A stretch of DNA of 64,000 nt from Pseudomonas fluorescens (GCF_000730425.1 NZ_CP008896.1:5766001-5830000), one strand, 5' to 3'. Positions 17,550-26,768 are shown, counted from the first letter of the stretch. Program-made: numbers and translations. The notes: generated by a model not told the origin, from the sequence alone.

Positions 17550-19424
17550 ATGAGTCACCCCTCGCAATTCACCTTGCTGCGCAAACGGCGCTTTCTGCCG
17601 TTTTTCATCACCCAATCCTTGGGCGCGTTCAACGACAACATCTTCAAGCAGTCGTTGATCCTCGCCATTCTCTACAAGCTGGCCATCGAGGGCGACCGCT
17701 CTATCTGGGTCAATCTGTGCGCCTTGCTGTTTATCCTGCCCTTCTTCCTGTTCTCGGCCCTGGCCGGGCAGTTTGGCGAAAAATTCAACAAGGATGCGTT
17801 GATCCGTGCGATCAAGATCGGTGAAATCGTGATCATGGCCATCGGCGCCGTGGGCTTTATGACCAATCACCTGGAATTGATGCTGCTGGCGTTGTTTGCC
17901 ATGGGCACCCACTCGGCGCTGTTTGGCCCGGTGAAGTACTCGATCATGCCGCAAGCGTTGCACGAAGAAGAGTTGGTCGGCGGCAACGGCCTGGTGGAGA
18001 TGGGCACGTTCCTGGCGATTCTCGCCGGGACTATCGGCGCCGGGGTCATGATGTCCTCTGCGCACTACGCACCAGTGGTGTCCACGGCGATTGTCGCGAT
18101 TGCGGTACTGGGCTACCTGGCCAGCCGGGGGATCCCGCGGGCAGCAGCGTCCAGCCCCGAGATGCGCCTGGACTGGAATATCTTCAGCCAATCCTGGGCC
18201 ACCTTGCGCCTGGGCCTGGGGCAGACGCCCGCTGTGTCGCGTTCGATTGTCGGCAACTCGTGGTTCTGGTTTGTCGGGGCGATCTACCTCACGCAAATCC
18301 CCGCCTACGCCAAAGAGTGGCTGTATGGCGATGAGACCGTGGTGACCCTGATCCTCACGGTGTTCTCGGTGGGTATCGCCCTGGGTTCGATGCTCTGCGA
18401 AAAACTCTCCGGGCGTAAGGTGGAAATCGGCCTGGTGCCCTTTGGTTCGTTCGGCCTGACGGTATTTGGCCTGTTGCTGTGGTGGCATTCCGACGGCTTC
18501 CCGCAGAACGTCCAGGCCAACGACTGGTTGGCGGTGTTGGGTTATGGCCAGGCCTGGTGGGTGTTGTTCGATATCCTTGGGCTGGGAGTATTTGGTGGTT
18601 TCTACATCGTGCCACTGTACGCCTTGATCCAGTCGCGTACCGCCGAGAACGAGCGGGCGCGGGTGATTGCCGCGAACAATATACTCAATGCGCTGTTCAT
18701 GGTGGTCTCGGCGATTTTCACCATCCTGCTTCTCAGCGTGGCCAAGCTATCGATCCCCGAGCTGTTCCTGGTGGTGTCGCTGCTTAATATCGCGGTCAAC
18801 ACCTACATCTTCAGGATTGTTCCCGAGTTCACCATGCGCTTCATGATCTGGCTGCTCGGCCACTCCATGTACCGCGTGCAGCATCGCGACCTGCAATACA
18901 TCCCGGATGAAGGGGCGGCGTTGCTGGTGTGCAACCATGTGTCGTTTGTCGATGCACTGCTGATGGGTGGCGCGGTGCGTCGGCCGATTCGCTTTGTGAT
19001 GTATTACAAGATCTACCGCTTGCCAGTGCTCAACTTTATCTTCCGGACAGCGGGCGCGATTCCGATTGCCGGGCGCCATGAGGATTTGGACACCTACGAA
19101 AAGGCCTTCCAGCGCATCAGCCAATACCTGAAGGCTGGCGAGCTGGTGTGCATCTTCCCGGAAGGAAAATTGACCGCCGACGGCGAGATGAATGAGTTCA
19201 AGAGTGGGGTGACGCGGATTCTTGAGGAGACGCCGGTACCGGTGATTCCCATGGCGTTGCAGGGGTTATGGGGGAGCTTCTTCAGCCGCGATCCGAACAA
19301 AGGGATCTTTCACCGGATCTGGTCGCGGGTGACGTTAGTGGCGGGGCCGCCGTTGGCGGTGGAGGCGGCTACGCCGCAGGCGTTGCAGGCGCAGGTGCTG
19401 GCACTGCGTGGCAGCACCCGGTAG
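17550..19424 (+). CDS. MFS lysophospholipid transporter-PlsC acyltransferase fusion
   Basis: A 624-residue fusion. Residues about 1-420 are an MFS transporter of the LplT type (FLPFFITQSLGAFNDNIFKQ, then 11-12 helices). Residues about 440-620 are a PlsC-type 1-acylglycerophosphate acyltransferase with the catalytic NHVSFVD at 462-468 and FPEGK at 536-540. The expected job is to flip lysophospholipids inward and re-acylate them. In many relatives a third AMP-binding acyl-ACP ligase domain follows; here the protein ends after PlsC, so the acyl donor must come from elsewhere. Confidence 0.88.
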   Translation: MSHPSQFTLLRKRRFLPFFITQSLGAFNDNIFKQSLILAILYKLAIEGDRSIWVNLCALLFILPFFLFSALAGQFGEKFNKDALIRAIKIGEIVIMAIGAVGFMTNHLELMLLALFAMGTHSALFGPVKYSIMPQALHEEELVGGNGLVEMGTFLAILAGTIGAGVMMSSAHYAPVVSTAIVAIAVLGYLASRGIPRAAASSPEMRLDWNIFSQSWATLRLGLGQTPAVSRSIVGNSWFWFVGAIYLTQIPAYAKEWLYGDETVVTLILTVFSVGIALGSMLCEKLSGRKVEIGLVPFGSFGLTVFGLLLWWHSDGFPQNVQANDWLAVLGYGQAWWVLFDILGLGVFGGFYIVPLYALIQSRTAENERARVIAANNILNALFMVVSAIFTILLLSVAKLSIPELFLVVSLLNIAVNTYIFRIVPEFTMRFMIWLLGHSMYRVQHRDLQYIPDEGAALLVCNHVSFVDALLMGGAVRRPIRFVMYYKIYRLPVLNFIFRTAGAIPIAGRHEDLDTYEKAFQRISQYLKAGELVCIFPEGKLTADGEMNEFKSGVTRILEETPVPVIPMALQGLWGSFFSRDPNKGIFHRIWSRVTLVAGPPLAVEAATPQALQAQVLALRGSTR

Positions 19425-19505
19425 GCGCCTGGCTTGCCAGCGATGGCGCCCGACAATCCAGCACAGGATTCAAGGGCTTCATCGCCGGCAAACCGGCACC
19501 TACGA
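19421..19505. repeat. Diverged REPIN
   Basis: Imperfect inverted arms of the GGCTTGCCAGCGATGG / CATCGCCGGCAAACCGG kind lie between two convergent genes. The cores carry substitutions, so this looks like an old copy. Confidence 0.6.
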
Positions 19506-19510
19506 CGGCA

Positions 19511-19825
19511 TCAGGCGCTGACTTTGAGGCCGATCAACCCGGCAATGATCAGGGCCACACTGGCCAACCGAAACAGCGCCATGGACTCCCCAAACAGGAT
19601 AATCCCGGCAATCACCGTGCCCACTGCGCCGACGCCGGTCCAGATGGCATAGGCGGTACCCAGTGGCAACTCCTTCATGGCCAGCCCCAGCAGGCCAAGG
19701 CTGACGGCCATGGCGCCAATCGTCAGGGCGGTGGGCAGCGGCTTGCTGAAGCCGTCGGTGTACTTCAGGCCGATGGCCCAGCCAACTTCAAACAGCCCGG
19801 CGAAAAACAGAATGACCCAGGACAT
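19511..19825 (-). CDS. sugE: SMR-family guanidinium exporter Gdx (SugE)
   Basis: A 104-residue small multidrug resistance protein with four transmembrane helices. The membrane-embedded Glu is in [19 protein letters not shown] (about residue 13), and the [15 protein letters not shown] block of helix 3 is the Gdx/SugE type rather than EmrE. Gdx proteins export guanidinium in exchange for protons. The ATG at 19825 follows AAGGAAGGTCTT. A longer in-frame reading from 19969 is rejected because it would translate the riboswitch hairpins. The guanidine-II riboswitch directly upstream confirms the guanidinium-exporter assignment. Confidence 0.95.
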   Translation of the reverse strand: MSWVILFFAGLFEVGWAIGLKYTDGFSKPLPTALTIGAMAVSLGLLGLAMKELPLGTAYAIWTGVGAVGTVIAGIILFGESMALFRLASVALIIAGLIGLKVSA

Positions 19826-19842
19826 AAAGACCTTCCTTTTAG

Positions 19843-19898
19843 ACGTGGGGCCGTCCCCGGATTGAATGCTCGAACGAGTCGTGGGGTCGTCCCCGCGA
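19843..19898 (-). promoter_or_regulatory. Guanidine-II (mini-ykkC) riboswitch upstream of sugE
   Basis: In the sugE sense, two short stem-loops occur in tandem: GGGG-ACGA-CCCC (complement of 19883-19894) and GGGG-ACGG-CCCC (complement of 19847-19858), separated by about 24 bases. Paired P1/P2 hairpins with ACGR tetraloops are the definition of guanidine-II RNA, which binds two guanidinium ions through loop-loop contact and opens the ribosome binding site. The second hairpin ends some 20 bases before the sugE start, next to AAGGAAG. Confidence 0.93.
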
Positions 19899-19931
19899 AG
19901 GCTCGTAGAGTGCCGAAAAGCGCGCGCCCGA

Positions 19932-20888
19932 TCAAGTTTCGGCGAGGATCCTGCGATCTTCCTTTTCACTCATCCGGCGGAAATACGTCGACAGCAACGC
20001 CCCGGAAATATTGTGCCAGACGCTGAACAGCGCACTGGGTACCGCCGCCAGTGGCGAGAAGTGCGCACTGGCCAGTGCGGCGCCCAGCCCCGAGTTCTGC
20101 ATGCCTACTTCCAGTGCCAACGACTTGCGTTGGGCCAGCGGCAGCTTGAACACGCGGCCGGTAAAGTAGCCCAGCAAGTAGCCGAAGCTGTTGTGCAGTA
20201 TCACCACCGCCATGATCAGCAGGCCTGATTCGGCAATCTTCGCCTGGCTCGCCGCGACCACCGCCGCGACGATAATCACGATACTCACCACCGAGACCAA
20301 TGGCAGCACATCGACGGCATGCCGCACGCGATCACCCAACAAGCGTTGCGCCAATACCCCGAGGACGATGGGTAGCAGCACCACTTGCAGGATCGACCAG
20401 AACAGCTCCATGAACGACACCGGCAGCCACGCCGAGGCCAGCAGCCAGATCAGTGCCGGGGTCAGCAACGGGGCGAGGAGGGTGGTAACGGCGGCGATGG
20501 CCACCGACAGCGCCAGGTCGCCCCGGGCCAGCCAGGTCATCACGTTGGATGAAGTGCCGCTTGGGCAGCAGCCGACCAGGATCACGCCGACGGCAATTTC
20601 CGGTGGCAGCTGGAAGGCCTGGCACAGCAACCAGGCCACGCCGGGCATGATCACGAAGTGCGCGACCACCCCCAGGGCCACACGCCACGGGTGGCGTGCG
20701 ACCTCGGCGAAATCTTCAAGTTTGAGGGTCAGGCCCATGCCGAACATCACCAGGCCCAGCAGTGGCACGATGGCGCTTTTCAGGCCGATAAACCAACTGG
20801 GCTGGAGGAACGCGACCACGGCAAAGATCAGCACCCAGTAGGCGAAGGTATTGCCGACGAAACGGCTCAAGGCGGCGAGTGCGCGCAT
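19932..20888 (-). CDS. BASS-family (bile acid:sodium symporter-like) transporter
   Basis: A 318-residue inner-membrane protein with about ten helices. The first repeat has [14 protein letters not shown], and the [19 protein letters not shown] block is the sodium/substrate site of the BASS/ASBT superfamily. Substrate in bacteria is usually an organic acid, pantoate or pyruvate-like. It starts at the ATG at 20888. Its stop lies only 34 bases before the guanidine-II element, so readthrough into sugE is possible, though sugE most likely has its own promoter. Confidence 0.88.
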   Translation of the reverse strand: MRALAALSRFVGNTFAYWVLIFAVVAFLQPSWFIGLKSAIVPLLGLVMFGMGLTLKLEDFAEVARHPWRVALGVVAHFVIMPGVAWLLCQAFQLPPEIAVGVILVGCCPSGTSSNVMTWLARGDLALSVAIAAVTTLLAPLLTPALIWLLASAWLPVSFMELFWSILQVVLLPIVLGVLAQRLLGDRVRHAVDVLPLVSVVSIVIIVAAVVAASQAKIAESGLLIMAVVILHNSFGYLLGYFTGRVFKLPLAQRKSLALEVGMQNSGLGAALASAHFSPLAAVPSALFSVWHNISGALLSTYFRRMSEKEDRRILAET

Positions 20889-20937
20889 GGCGGTGTCCTT
20901 ATTATTAGAAAGGTAACCAGGGTGGAAACCGGATCAA

Positions 20938-21028
20938 ATGTGGGAGCGGGCTTGCTCGCGAAGGCGGAGGGTCAGTCAATTGTTCATCAACTGACCCTCC
21001 GCCTTCGCGAGCAAGCCCGCTCCCACAT
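20938..21028. repeat. REPIN with perfect 39-bp arms
   Basis: Left arm 20938-20976 and right arm 20990-21028 are perfect reverse complements over 39 bases with a 13-nt loop. The REP core is only the outer ~22 bp; the identity extends through the usually variable inner part. Confidence 0.95.
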
Positions 21029-21045
21029 TTTGATCTTCACACGGC

Positions 21046-21966
21046 TTAGATACCTTGCGGGGTCTCTTCACCGCCCAATGCTTCCACCAACGCCGGCAGG
21101 AAGTCGCCAAAGGTCAGCATCATCAGGGTAAAGCTGGCATCCAGTTGGCCCAGGGCTTCGTCGCCGCCGTCCTGTTCGGCCTGGTCTTGCAGCAGGTCTT
21201 CGAACTTCAGGCGCTTGACCGTCATCTTGTCGTCGAGCATGAACGACAGCTTGTCCTGCCAGGCCAGGGACAGTTGGGTCACGACTTTGCCGGTGGTCAG
21301 GTGCAGTTGGATTTCTTCGCCGGTCAGGTCCTGGCGCTTGCAGCGCACGATGCCGCCGTCTTCGTGGGTGTCGCGCAGTTCGCACTCGTCGAGGACGAAG
21401 AAGTCATCAGCCGGTTTCTGGGTGGTGACCCAGTCGGTCATGATCGCGGTGGGTGCGGTTTTCACGGTCAGCGGGCGTACCGGCAGGGTGCCGATCACTT
21501 CACGCAGGGTCGACAGTAAATCTTCGGCGCGCTTGGGGCTGGCCGAGTTGACCAGGATCAGGCCCTGTTTCGGCGCGATGGCGGCGAAAGTCGACGAGCG
21601 CCGGATAAAGGCGCGGGGCAGGAAGGCCTGGATGATTTCATCCTTGATCTGGTCCCGCTCCTTTTTATAGACCTTGCGCATTTGCTCGGCTTCGATCTCT
21701 TCGACCTTTTCCTTCACCGCATCACGCACCACGCTACCCGGCAGGATGCGTTCTTCCTTGCGTGCGGCGATCATCAGGAAATCACCACTGACGTGCACCA
21801 GGGGCGCATCTTCACCTTTACCGAAAGGCGCGACGAAGCCGTAAGTGGTCAACTCCTGGCTTGCACAAGGGCGCGCCGGTTTGGTGGCCATTGCAGTTTC
21901 CAACGCCTCGGCATCAACAGGCAGATCTTGGGTCAGGCGATAGATAAGCAGGTTCTTGAACCACAT
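21046..21966 (-). CDS. rdgC: Recombination-associated protein RdgC
   Basis: A 306-residue RdgC, a ring-shaped dimeric DNA-binding protein that restrains RecA filament formation. The N-terminus [12 protein letters not shown] and the blocks YGFVAPFG and LPRAFIRRS are family signatures; the length equals the usual ~303-306. The ATG at 21966 is chosen over an in-frame ATG at 21990 because MWFKN is the conserved start. It is monocistronic, with a REPIN after it. Confidence 0.95.
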   Translation of the reverse strand: MWFKNLLIYRLTQDLPVDAEALETAMATKPARPCASQELTTYGFVAPFGKGEDAPLVHVSGDFLMIAARKEERILPGSVVRDAVKEKVEEIEAEQMRKVYKKERDQIKDEIIQAFLPRAFIRRSSTFAAIAPKQGLILVNSASPKRAEDLLSTLREVIGTLPVRPLTVKTAPTAIMTDWVTTQKPADDFFVLDECELRDTHEDGGIVRCKRQDLTGEEIQLHLTTGKVVTQLSLAWQDKLSFMLDDKMTVKRLKFEDLLQDQAEQDGGDEALGQLDASFTLMMLTFGDFLPALVEALGGEETPQGI

Positions 21967-22076
21967 GGGGTGAGTCTCTCCTTTATACAAAGTGGGGCAT
22001 TATTCTCTTGATAACGCCTGAGGCCAACCCTGCCTAAGCCATTGGAAGGGCTGAAAAAAAAGATTTAAGAAAGTGC

Positions 22077-22105
22077 TTGCCAGACTTGGGGACGCTCCGT
22101 AGAAT
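22077..22105 (+). promoter_or_regulatory. Sigma-70 promoter for the first tRNA cassette
   Basis: TTGCCA (22077-22082) and TAGAAT (22100-22105) with a 17-bp spacer lie 20 bases before tRNA-Val. The GC-rich discriminator (GCGCGCC) right after the -10 is typical of stringently controlled stable-RNA promoters. Confidence 0.7.
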
Positions 22106-22125
22106 GCGCGCCACACCGAAACGAA

Positions 22126-22201
22126 GGGTGATTAGCTCAGCTGGGAGAGCATCTGCCTTACAAGCAGAGGGTCGGCGGTTCGATCCCGTCATCACCCACC
22201 A
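22126..22201 (+). tRNA. tRNA-Val (anticodon TAC), copy 1
   Basis: A 76-nt cloverleaf: acceptor GGGTGAT pairs with ATCACCC, D-arm AGCTCAGCTGGGAGAGC, anticodon loop CTTACAA (TAC), T-loop GTTCGATCC, and an encoded CCA end. Identical to copy 2 at 26675-26750. Confidence 0.97.
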
Positions 22202-22220
22202 TTCGCTTCATGTGTTACGC

Positions 22221-22297
22221 GCAGCGGTAGTTCAGTCGGTTAGAATACCGGCCTGTCACGCCGGGGGTCGCGGGTTCGAGTCCCGTCCGCTGCGCCA
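22221..22297 (+). tRNA. tRNA-Asp (anticodon GTC), copy 1
   Basis: A 77-nt cloverleaf: acceptor GCAGCGG pairs with CCGCTGC, anticodon loop CTGTCAC (GTC), T-loop GTTCGAGTC, discriminator G and encoded CCA. It follows tRNA-Val by 19 bases on the same transcript and is identical to copy 2. Confidence 0.97.
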
Positions 22298-22339
22298 TAT
22301 TCGGTAACTTGGAACACTGAACGCCAGGTCACCACAGGA

Positions 22340-22364
22340 AGCCCGCTCATCGAGCGGGCTTTTT
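22340..22364 (+). terminator. Rho-independent terminator of tRNA cassette 1
   Basis: A 9-bp stem AGCCCGCTC / GAGCGGGCT with a 3-nt loop runs into TTTT. Part of the block conserved after both tRNA cassettes. Confidence 0.88.
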
Positions 22365-22394
22365 GCTGCCTGGGGTTTGCTAAAACCTTCGGCC

Positions 22395-22439
22395 AAAAAA
22401 ACGCCCCCGGTCATTTCCGATGACCGGGGGCGTTTTTTA
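22395..22439. terminator. Terminator of the TonB receptor gene (bidirectional)
   Basis: AAAAAACGCCCCCGGTCAT and its exact complement flank a 5-nt loop. A-tract and T-tract on opposite sides let it stop the leftward receptor transcript just after its stop codon as well as rightward tRNA readthrough. Confidence 0.93.
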
Positions 22440-22446
22440 TGGGGTT

Positions 22447-24885
22447 TTAGAAATCCCAGCGCGTGGTGACCATGAAATTACGCGGTTCACCGTAGGCGGC
22501 AGAGTTATAGAAGCCGATATTGGTGTAGTAGGACTTGTCGAAGATGTTATTGACGTTCAGTGTCGCTGACAGGTTCTTGGTGACCTGGTAGCGGGTCATC
22601 AGGTCCACCAGCCAGTAGGCCTCCTGGGAGAACTCTTCGTATCCGTTATGAGGCGTGTTGTAGATATCCTGCCAGCCCACGCTCTGCCAGCGCACGCCAC
22701 CGCCGACGGTCAACTTGTCGAGGTTGCCCTTGAGCTTGTAGGTGGTGTACAGCTTGATCTGGTCTTCAGGCTCGAACGTGGAGATCTTCACGTCTTTGTC
22801 ATCGCGCACAATCTTGTGGGTATAGCCGGCCTGAAGCTGCCAGCCGGGGGCAATCTCGCCGGACATTTCCACTTCATAGCCCTTGGTCACCGCCTTGCTG
22901 CTCTTGTAGGCGTAGTTGGACGGCTGGGGCTTCTGGTTGTTGTACGCGTCATCGGACAGCGCGCGATTGGATTCATGGATTTCAAAGTACGCCGCGCTGG
23001 CGTTCACCCGGCCGTCGAGGAAGTCGGCTTTCACGCCCAATTCCCAGTTCTGCCCTTCATCCGGCTCAAGCAGCTTGTTTTCCCGGTCGCGGTTGTAGTT
23101 TTCCTGGGGCATGAAGATATCGGTGTAGCTGGCATATACCGAGTAGGTGTCGTTCAAGTCGTAGACCGCGCCAACATATGGTACGAAGCGACCGGACTCG
23201 CGATAACTGGGGTTATAGCCGGTGACCTGATAGTTGACCAGGCGCCCGCCCAGCAGCAGCTTGAGGTCATCGGCCAGGTTCAGGCGCGTGGTCACATACG
23301 CGCCGGTCTGGCGGATGGTGTCGTCGATCAGCGATTGTGCATTGCCCCAGTCCGGCATCGCGCCGTGGCCATGCCAGTTATTGAAGTCGACCATGTTCGG
23401 GTCGAGGTTCCAGTAGCCTTTGCCTTTCCATTGTGAGGCGCTGATCGAGCCGCCCAATACCAGTTCGTGCTCACGCCCGCCGAAGCTGAACGGGCCACTG
23501 ACATATAGGTCGGCCGAGTCGCTGACGGTTTCCCCGGTGTACTTGCCCGAGGTCAGGTGCGCGCTGCCGTCGGGTTGCGGCTGATCGCCCTGGATCGAAC
23601 CCATCAGTGCGTGATAACCGTTGATCTTGTGGTCCAGTTGCAGCTTGGTCACCCAGCCATTGCCCAGGTCGTGTTCGAGCATGGCGAACACGGTACGGGT
23701 GTATTGCTCCCAACTGCTCCAGTCGGCGGCGTTGTTGAACGAGCGCTTGACCTTGTTGCGATCCCCCTTGGAGTTGATCAGCGGGAAGCTGCCTGACCAG
23801 GAGGAGCCCTTGGGCAGCGTGTCCTGGTAGTCACCGCCGACGGTCAGCAGGGTGTCCGGCGACAGGTCGAACTCCATGATGCCGTAGTACGTCGGACTCT
23901 TGCGCGAGTAATGGTCCATGAACGAGTGCTTGTCCTGGTAGGCGGCAACCGCCCGGCCACGCACATGGCCGCTCTCGGTCAGCGGGCCGCTGACGTCCAG
24001 TTCGCTGCGGTAATTGTCCCAGGAGCCGGCGCCGAGCGTGGCATGCCCCTGGAAGTCGGCGGTGGGTTTCTTGCGCACCAGGTTGATCGTCGCACCCAGT
24101 GAGCCGGCGCCGGTGAGCAGGCCGGTGGCCCCCTTGAGCACTTCGACGCGGTCGTAGATCGCCATGTCACTCAAGGTGTTGCCGGCGGAGTAGGCAACGT
24201 TGCGCGCCGTCGAAGGGATGCCGTCGTACTGGAAGTTATTGATCGAAAAACCGCGGGCGTAGTAGTTGCTGCGCTCGCTGTCGAAGGCCGACACGGTGAT
24301 GCCCGGCGTATGGCGCATCACATCGTCGACGTTGTTCAGGCCGAAGTCATCCATGTGCTGGCGCGTAACAACGCTGACGGACTGCGGAGTTTCCTTGGGC
24401 GTCAATACCAGGCGCGTCGCGGTGGCGATGCTGCCAGGCGTGTAGGAGCCGCTGTCTTCGGTGACGTTACCCAACTGGTTGCCGCTGACCTGTGTCGGGC
24501 CCAACTCCAGGGTGCCGTTGCTGGCAGCAGGCGCGGGTTGCAGGGCATACACCTGATCGCCCTTTATCGCAACGTAGCCGCTGCCTTGCAGCAGCCGGTC
24601 GAAACCGTCCTGTATCCCGTAGTTGCCTTGCAGGCCAGGCCCTTTGAGGCCTTCCAGTTCCCGGGACTGGAACACAATGGCCACGCCGGCCTGCTGGGCG
24701 AAACGGTTGAGCGAGCTGCCCAGTGGTCCGGCGGGAATGTTGTAAGCCTGGGCGGCGGTGCTGGCCGTATCCGCCTGGGCCGGGTTGATTTGCAATGCGC
24801 CAACGGTGGCGGCGAGCAAAGCCAGGGAAAACGGCGCGCTTCTCAGCAGGCCAGAGCGCCCACGCGGGTAGGAAGGGGTGTGCAT
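22447..24885 (-). CDS. TonB-dependent siderophore receptor with STN signalling domain
   Basis: An 812-residue outer-membrane receptor of the FpvA/FecA transducer type. The order is signal peptide (to about 38), STN domain (about 45-120; YNIPAGPLGSSLNRFAQQAGV) that contacts FecR, plug with ETPQSVSVVT and YARGFSINNFQYDGI, then the 22-strand barrel ending VTTRWDF with the terminal Phe needed for outer-membrane insertion. The QSVSVVT/GSLGATINLVRKKPT plug type is that of ferric pyoverdine/hydroxamate receptors. The siderophore is not identifiable. It follows fecI and fecR on the same strand and is probably switched on by that pair. Confidence 0.93.
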   Translation of the reverse strand: MHTPSYPRGRSGLLRSAPFSLALLAATVGALQINPAQADTASTAAQAYNIPAGPLGSSLNRFAQQAGVAIVFQSRELEGLKGPGLQGNYGIQDGFDRLLQGSGYVAIKGDQVYALQPAPAASNGTLELGPTQVSGNQLGNVTEDSGSYTPGSIATATRLVLTPKETPQSVSVVTRQHMDDFGLNNVDDVMRHTPGITVSAFDSERSNYYARGFSINNFQYDGIPSTARNVAYSAGNTLSDMAIYDRVEVLKGATGLLTGAGSLGATINLVRKKPTADFQGHATLGAGSWDNYRSELDVSGPLTESGHVRGRAVAAYQDKHSFMDHYSRKSPTYYGIMEFDLSPDTLLTVGGDYQDTLPKGSSWSGSFPLINSKGDRNKVKRSFNNAADWSSWEQYTRTVFAMLEHDLGNGWVTKLQLDHKINGYHALMGSIQGDQPQPDGSAHLTSGKYTGETVSDSADLYVSGPFSFGGREHELVLGGSISASQWKGKGYWNLDPNMVDFNNWHGHGAMPDWGNAQSLIDDTIRQTGAYVTTRLNLADDLKLLLGGRLVNYQVTGYNPSYRESGRFVPYVGAVYDLNDTYSVYASYTDIFMPQENYNRDRENKLLEPDEGQNWELGVKADFLDGRVNASAAYFEIHESNRALSDDAYNNQKPQPSNYAYKSSKAVTKGYEVEMSGEIAPGWQLQAGYTHKIVRDDKDVKISTFEPEDQIKLYTTYKLKGNLDKLTVGGGVRWQSVGWQDIYNTPHNGYEEFSQEAYWLVDLMTRYQVTKNLSATLNVNNIFDKSYYTNIGFYNSAAYGEPRNFMVTTRWDF

Positions 24886-24951
24886 GGTAAAGGCAATCCT
24901 TTATGTGTCGAACTACCTTGCTTGACGGGCAACGGCGCAAAAACCGGAAGC

Positions 24952-24970
24952 AAATGCGAATAATTATTTA
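24952..24970 (-). promoter_or_regulatory. Possible Fur box before the receptor gene
   Basis: AAATGCGAATAATTATTTA overlaps the fecR stop and lies about 70 bases upstream of the receptor start. It resembles Fur sites (GATAATGATAATCATTATC) in its AT-rich paired GAATAATTATT core. Weaker than the site before fecI. Confidence 0.35.
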
Positions 24971-25947
24971 TTGGGTGTTGGCGCGGGGGTTACGACGATC
25001 AGCCATGGCGTAAAGGTGCGCACGTTTATCGGCAGGGTTTTTGCCAGTAATTGCAAGGCGTGGTCGCTGTCATCCAGCGGGATCACGGCTGATACCCGCA
25101 GGCCCTGTAGCGCGGCACGATCAAATTGCAGGCGGCCTGCGCGGTGCCGCGAGATTTCGTCCAGGACCTCGGGCAATGGCCGGTTTTCCACCACCAGTTG
25201 ATGCCGGCGCCAGGCTTCGTTGATGCTCGCCGGGTCGATGCTGCCGATCAGGCGGACGCTGTCGTTGCTGATCAGGGCCTGGGCGCCGGCGGCCACTTCC
25301 AGGGTCTGCCGGGCATCGGCGCTGTGTGCGGCCACGCGGGATTCGAGCAGGGTCAGTACGGTGCTATCGCCCTCGCGCTTGACCACAAACCGCGTGCCCA
25401 GTGCGCGCATGCTGCCTTGGGCGGTCTGTACGATGAACGGCCGCGCCTGATCGTGGGCCACGTCCACCAGGATCTCGCCTTGCAACAGTTCGATGCGCCG
25501 TTGTGTGGCGTCGAAATGCAGGTTGGCCGCGCTGATGCCGTTCAGGCTCAGTGCCGAACCGTCCGCCAGAGTCAGGGTTTGCCATTGGCCCGGGCCGTTG
25601 CGCACGTCAGCCATCCACTGCCGGGGATAAGGGCTAACGAGCAGTGCCGCTGTGGGAATTGCCAGGCTGCAAGCCAGCAGCAGGGCACGCAGTGCATTTG
25701 TGTTGCGACGCGTTTTTTTATCGGCGAAGGCCGCATTCAGTGCTGCCCGTGCCGGGGACTTTTTCCCGCGCAGGGCCTGCATCCGTGAAATCACCGCTTC
25801 CATGCGTGCGGCGGCCGCGGCGTAGTGCGGGCCTTGTTGTTTCCAGCACTCGAACGCCAGGCGCTGTGCCTCGGTCATCTCGCCGTCATGCAGGCGCAGC
25901 ATCCACTCGGCAGCTTGTTCTTCGATCTGTTGGCGGGCGTCGGGCAT
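24964..25947 (-). CDS. fecR: FecR-type anti-sigma regulator
   Basis: A 327-residue signal transducer. The N-terminal cytoplasmic anti-sigma domain has the paired Trp of the family (EQAAEWMLRLHDG, FECWKQQGP). One transmembrane helix follows (ALLLACSLAIPTAALLV, residues about 88-104), then the periplasmic FecR domain (LADGSALSLNGIS, GSMRALGTRFVVKREG) and a C-terminal STN-like segment that binds the receptor. It starts seven bases after the fecI stop. It transmits siderophore binding from the receptor to the sigma factor. Confidence 0.92.
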   Translation of the reverse strand: MPDARQQIEEQAAEWMLRLHDGEMTEAQRLAFECWKQQGPHYAAAAARMEAVISRMQALRGKKSPARAALNAAFADKKTRRNTNALRALLLACSLAIPTAALLVSPYPRQWMADVRNGPGQWQTLTLADGSALSLNGISAANLHFDATQRRIELLQGEILVDVAHDQARPFIVQTAQGSMRALGTRFVVKREGDSTVLTLLESRVAAHSADARQTLEVAAGAQALISNDSVRLIGSIDPASINEAWRRHQLVVENRPLPEVLDEISRHRAGRLQFDRAALQGLRVSAVIPLDDSDHALQLLAKTLPINVRTFTPWLIVVTPAPTPNK

Positions 25948-25954
25948 GGGGGCG

Positions 25955-26473
25955 TCAGGTGTCCATGCTATGGCCGCAATGCATCAGGGCCTGGATCAGG
26001 TATTTGCGCACGGTACGTTCCGAGAGTTTGAGCTGACGGGCGATCTGTTGTTGGGTCAGTTCTTCCAGGTAATAGAGCACAAACGCCTGGCGCGAATACT
26101 CATGCATGCCTTCGAGGATAAACGCGATCTGTTCCAGGGCCTCAAGGGTGGTGTGGATCTGCTCCGGCGACTGGAATCCCTCCAGCGCGTCTACCGTCAG
26201 CGCCAGCTCCTGCAGGTAGGCCTGTTCGATCTGCCTGCGCCGGGCCTGGTCGATGATCAGTCGCCGGGCGGTGGTGCTCAGATAGGCCCTGGGTTCACGG
26301 ATCGTCGCCACCGACTCACGGGTGTTCAGGATGCGTGCGAAAGTGTCCTGTGCCAGGTCGGCGGCGTTGTGCCGACAGCCCAACTTGCGCCGCAACCAGG
26401 TGAGCAGCCAGCCATGGTGCTCGCTGTAGAGCTGGGTTATTTCCCGTTGGAATGGCGGTTCACCCACAGACAT
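25955..26473 (-). CDS. fecI: FecI-type ECF sigma factor
   Basis: A 172-residue iron-starvation ECF sigma. Region 2 includes LAQDTFARIL, and region 4 holds the HTH (LTQQQIARQLKLSERTVRKYLIQAL). No other domains. First gene of the unit with fecR and, behind it, the receptor it should activate. A Fur-like palindrome sits 19-37 bases upstream of the start, so low iron would release its transcription. Confidence 0.93.
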   Translation of the reverse strand: MSVGEPPFQREITQLYSEHHGWLLTWLRRKLGCRHNAADLAQDTFARILNTRESVATIREPRAYLSTTARRLIIDQARRRQIEQAYLQELALTVDALEGFQSPEQIHTTLEALEQIAFILEGMHEYSRQAFVLYYLEELTQQQIARQLKLSERTVRKYLIQALMHCGHSMDT

Positions 26474-26491
26474 AGGCGCGGCTCAGGTGTT

Positions 26492-26510
26492 ATTGAGAAT
26501 GGTTTCTAAT
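26492..26510 (-). promoter_or_regulatory. Candidate Fur box upstream of fecI
   Basis: The 19-bp palindrome ATTGAGAATGGTTTCTAAT reads, on the fecI strand, as paired TAGAAA/TCTCAA hexamers about a C-C-A centre. Its position 19 bases before the fecI ATG and the fecI-fecR-receptor context support Fur control. Confidence 0.55.
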
Positions 26511-26674
26511 TGTGGGGCCGGGGCCGGGTAAACACAAGAGACCCGCGTTTACACGCTACAAGCGCCGTTTTTCCGGGGTGTAGGTTGCCGACGGAAAGAT
26601 ATTTCAAATAAATTGCATTTAAATCAACACATTGCAGTTTTTTCGTATATGATGCGCCCCGCACCGAACGTAAA

Positions 26675-26750
26675 GGGTGATTAGCTCAGCTGGGAGAGCA
26701 TCTGCCTTACAAGCAGAGGGTCGGCGGTTCGATCCCGTCATCACCCACCA
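26675..26750 (+). tRNA. tRNA-Val (anticodon TAC), copy 2
   Basis: A 76-nt gene identical in sequence to 22126-22201, with encoded CCA. Sequence before the tRNA differs from that of copy 1, so the promoter region is not part of the duplication. Confidence 0.97.
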
Positions 26751-26768
26751 TTACGTCCAATGCTACGC

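Noticed and set aside
19826..19969. A 48-residue N-terminal extension of SugE
   Set aside because: The extra codons cover the two guanidine-II hairpins and have no homology to SMR proteins; the ATG at 19825 has a good ribosome site.
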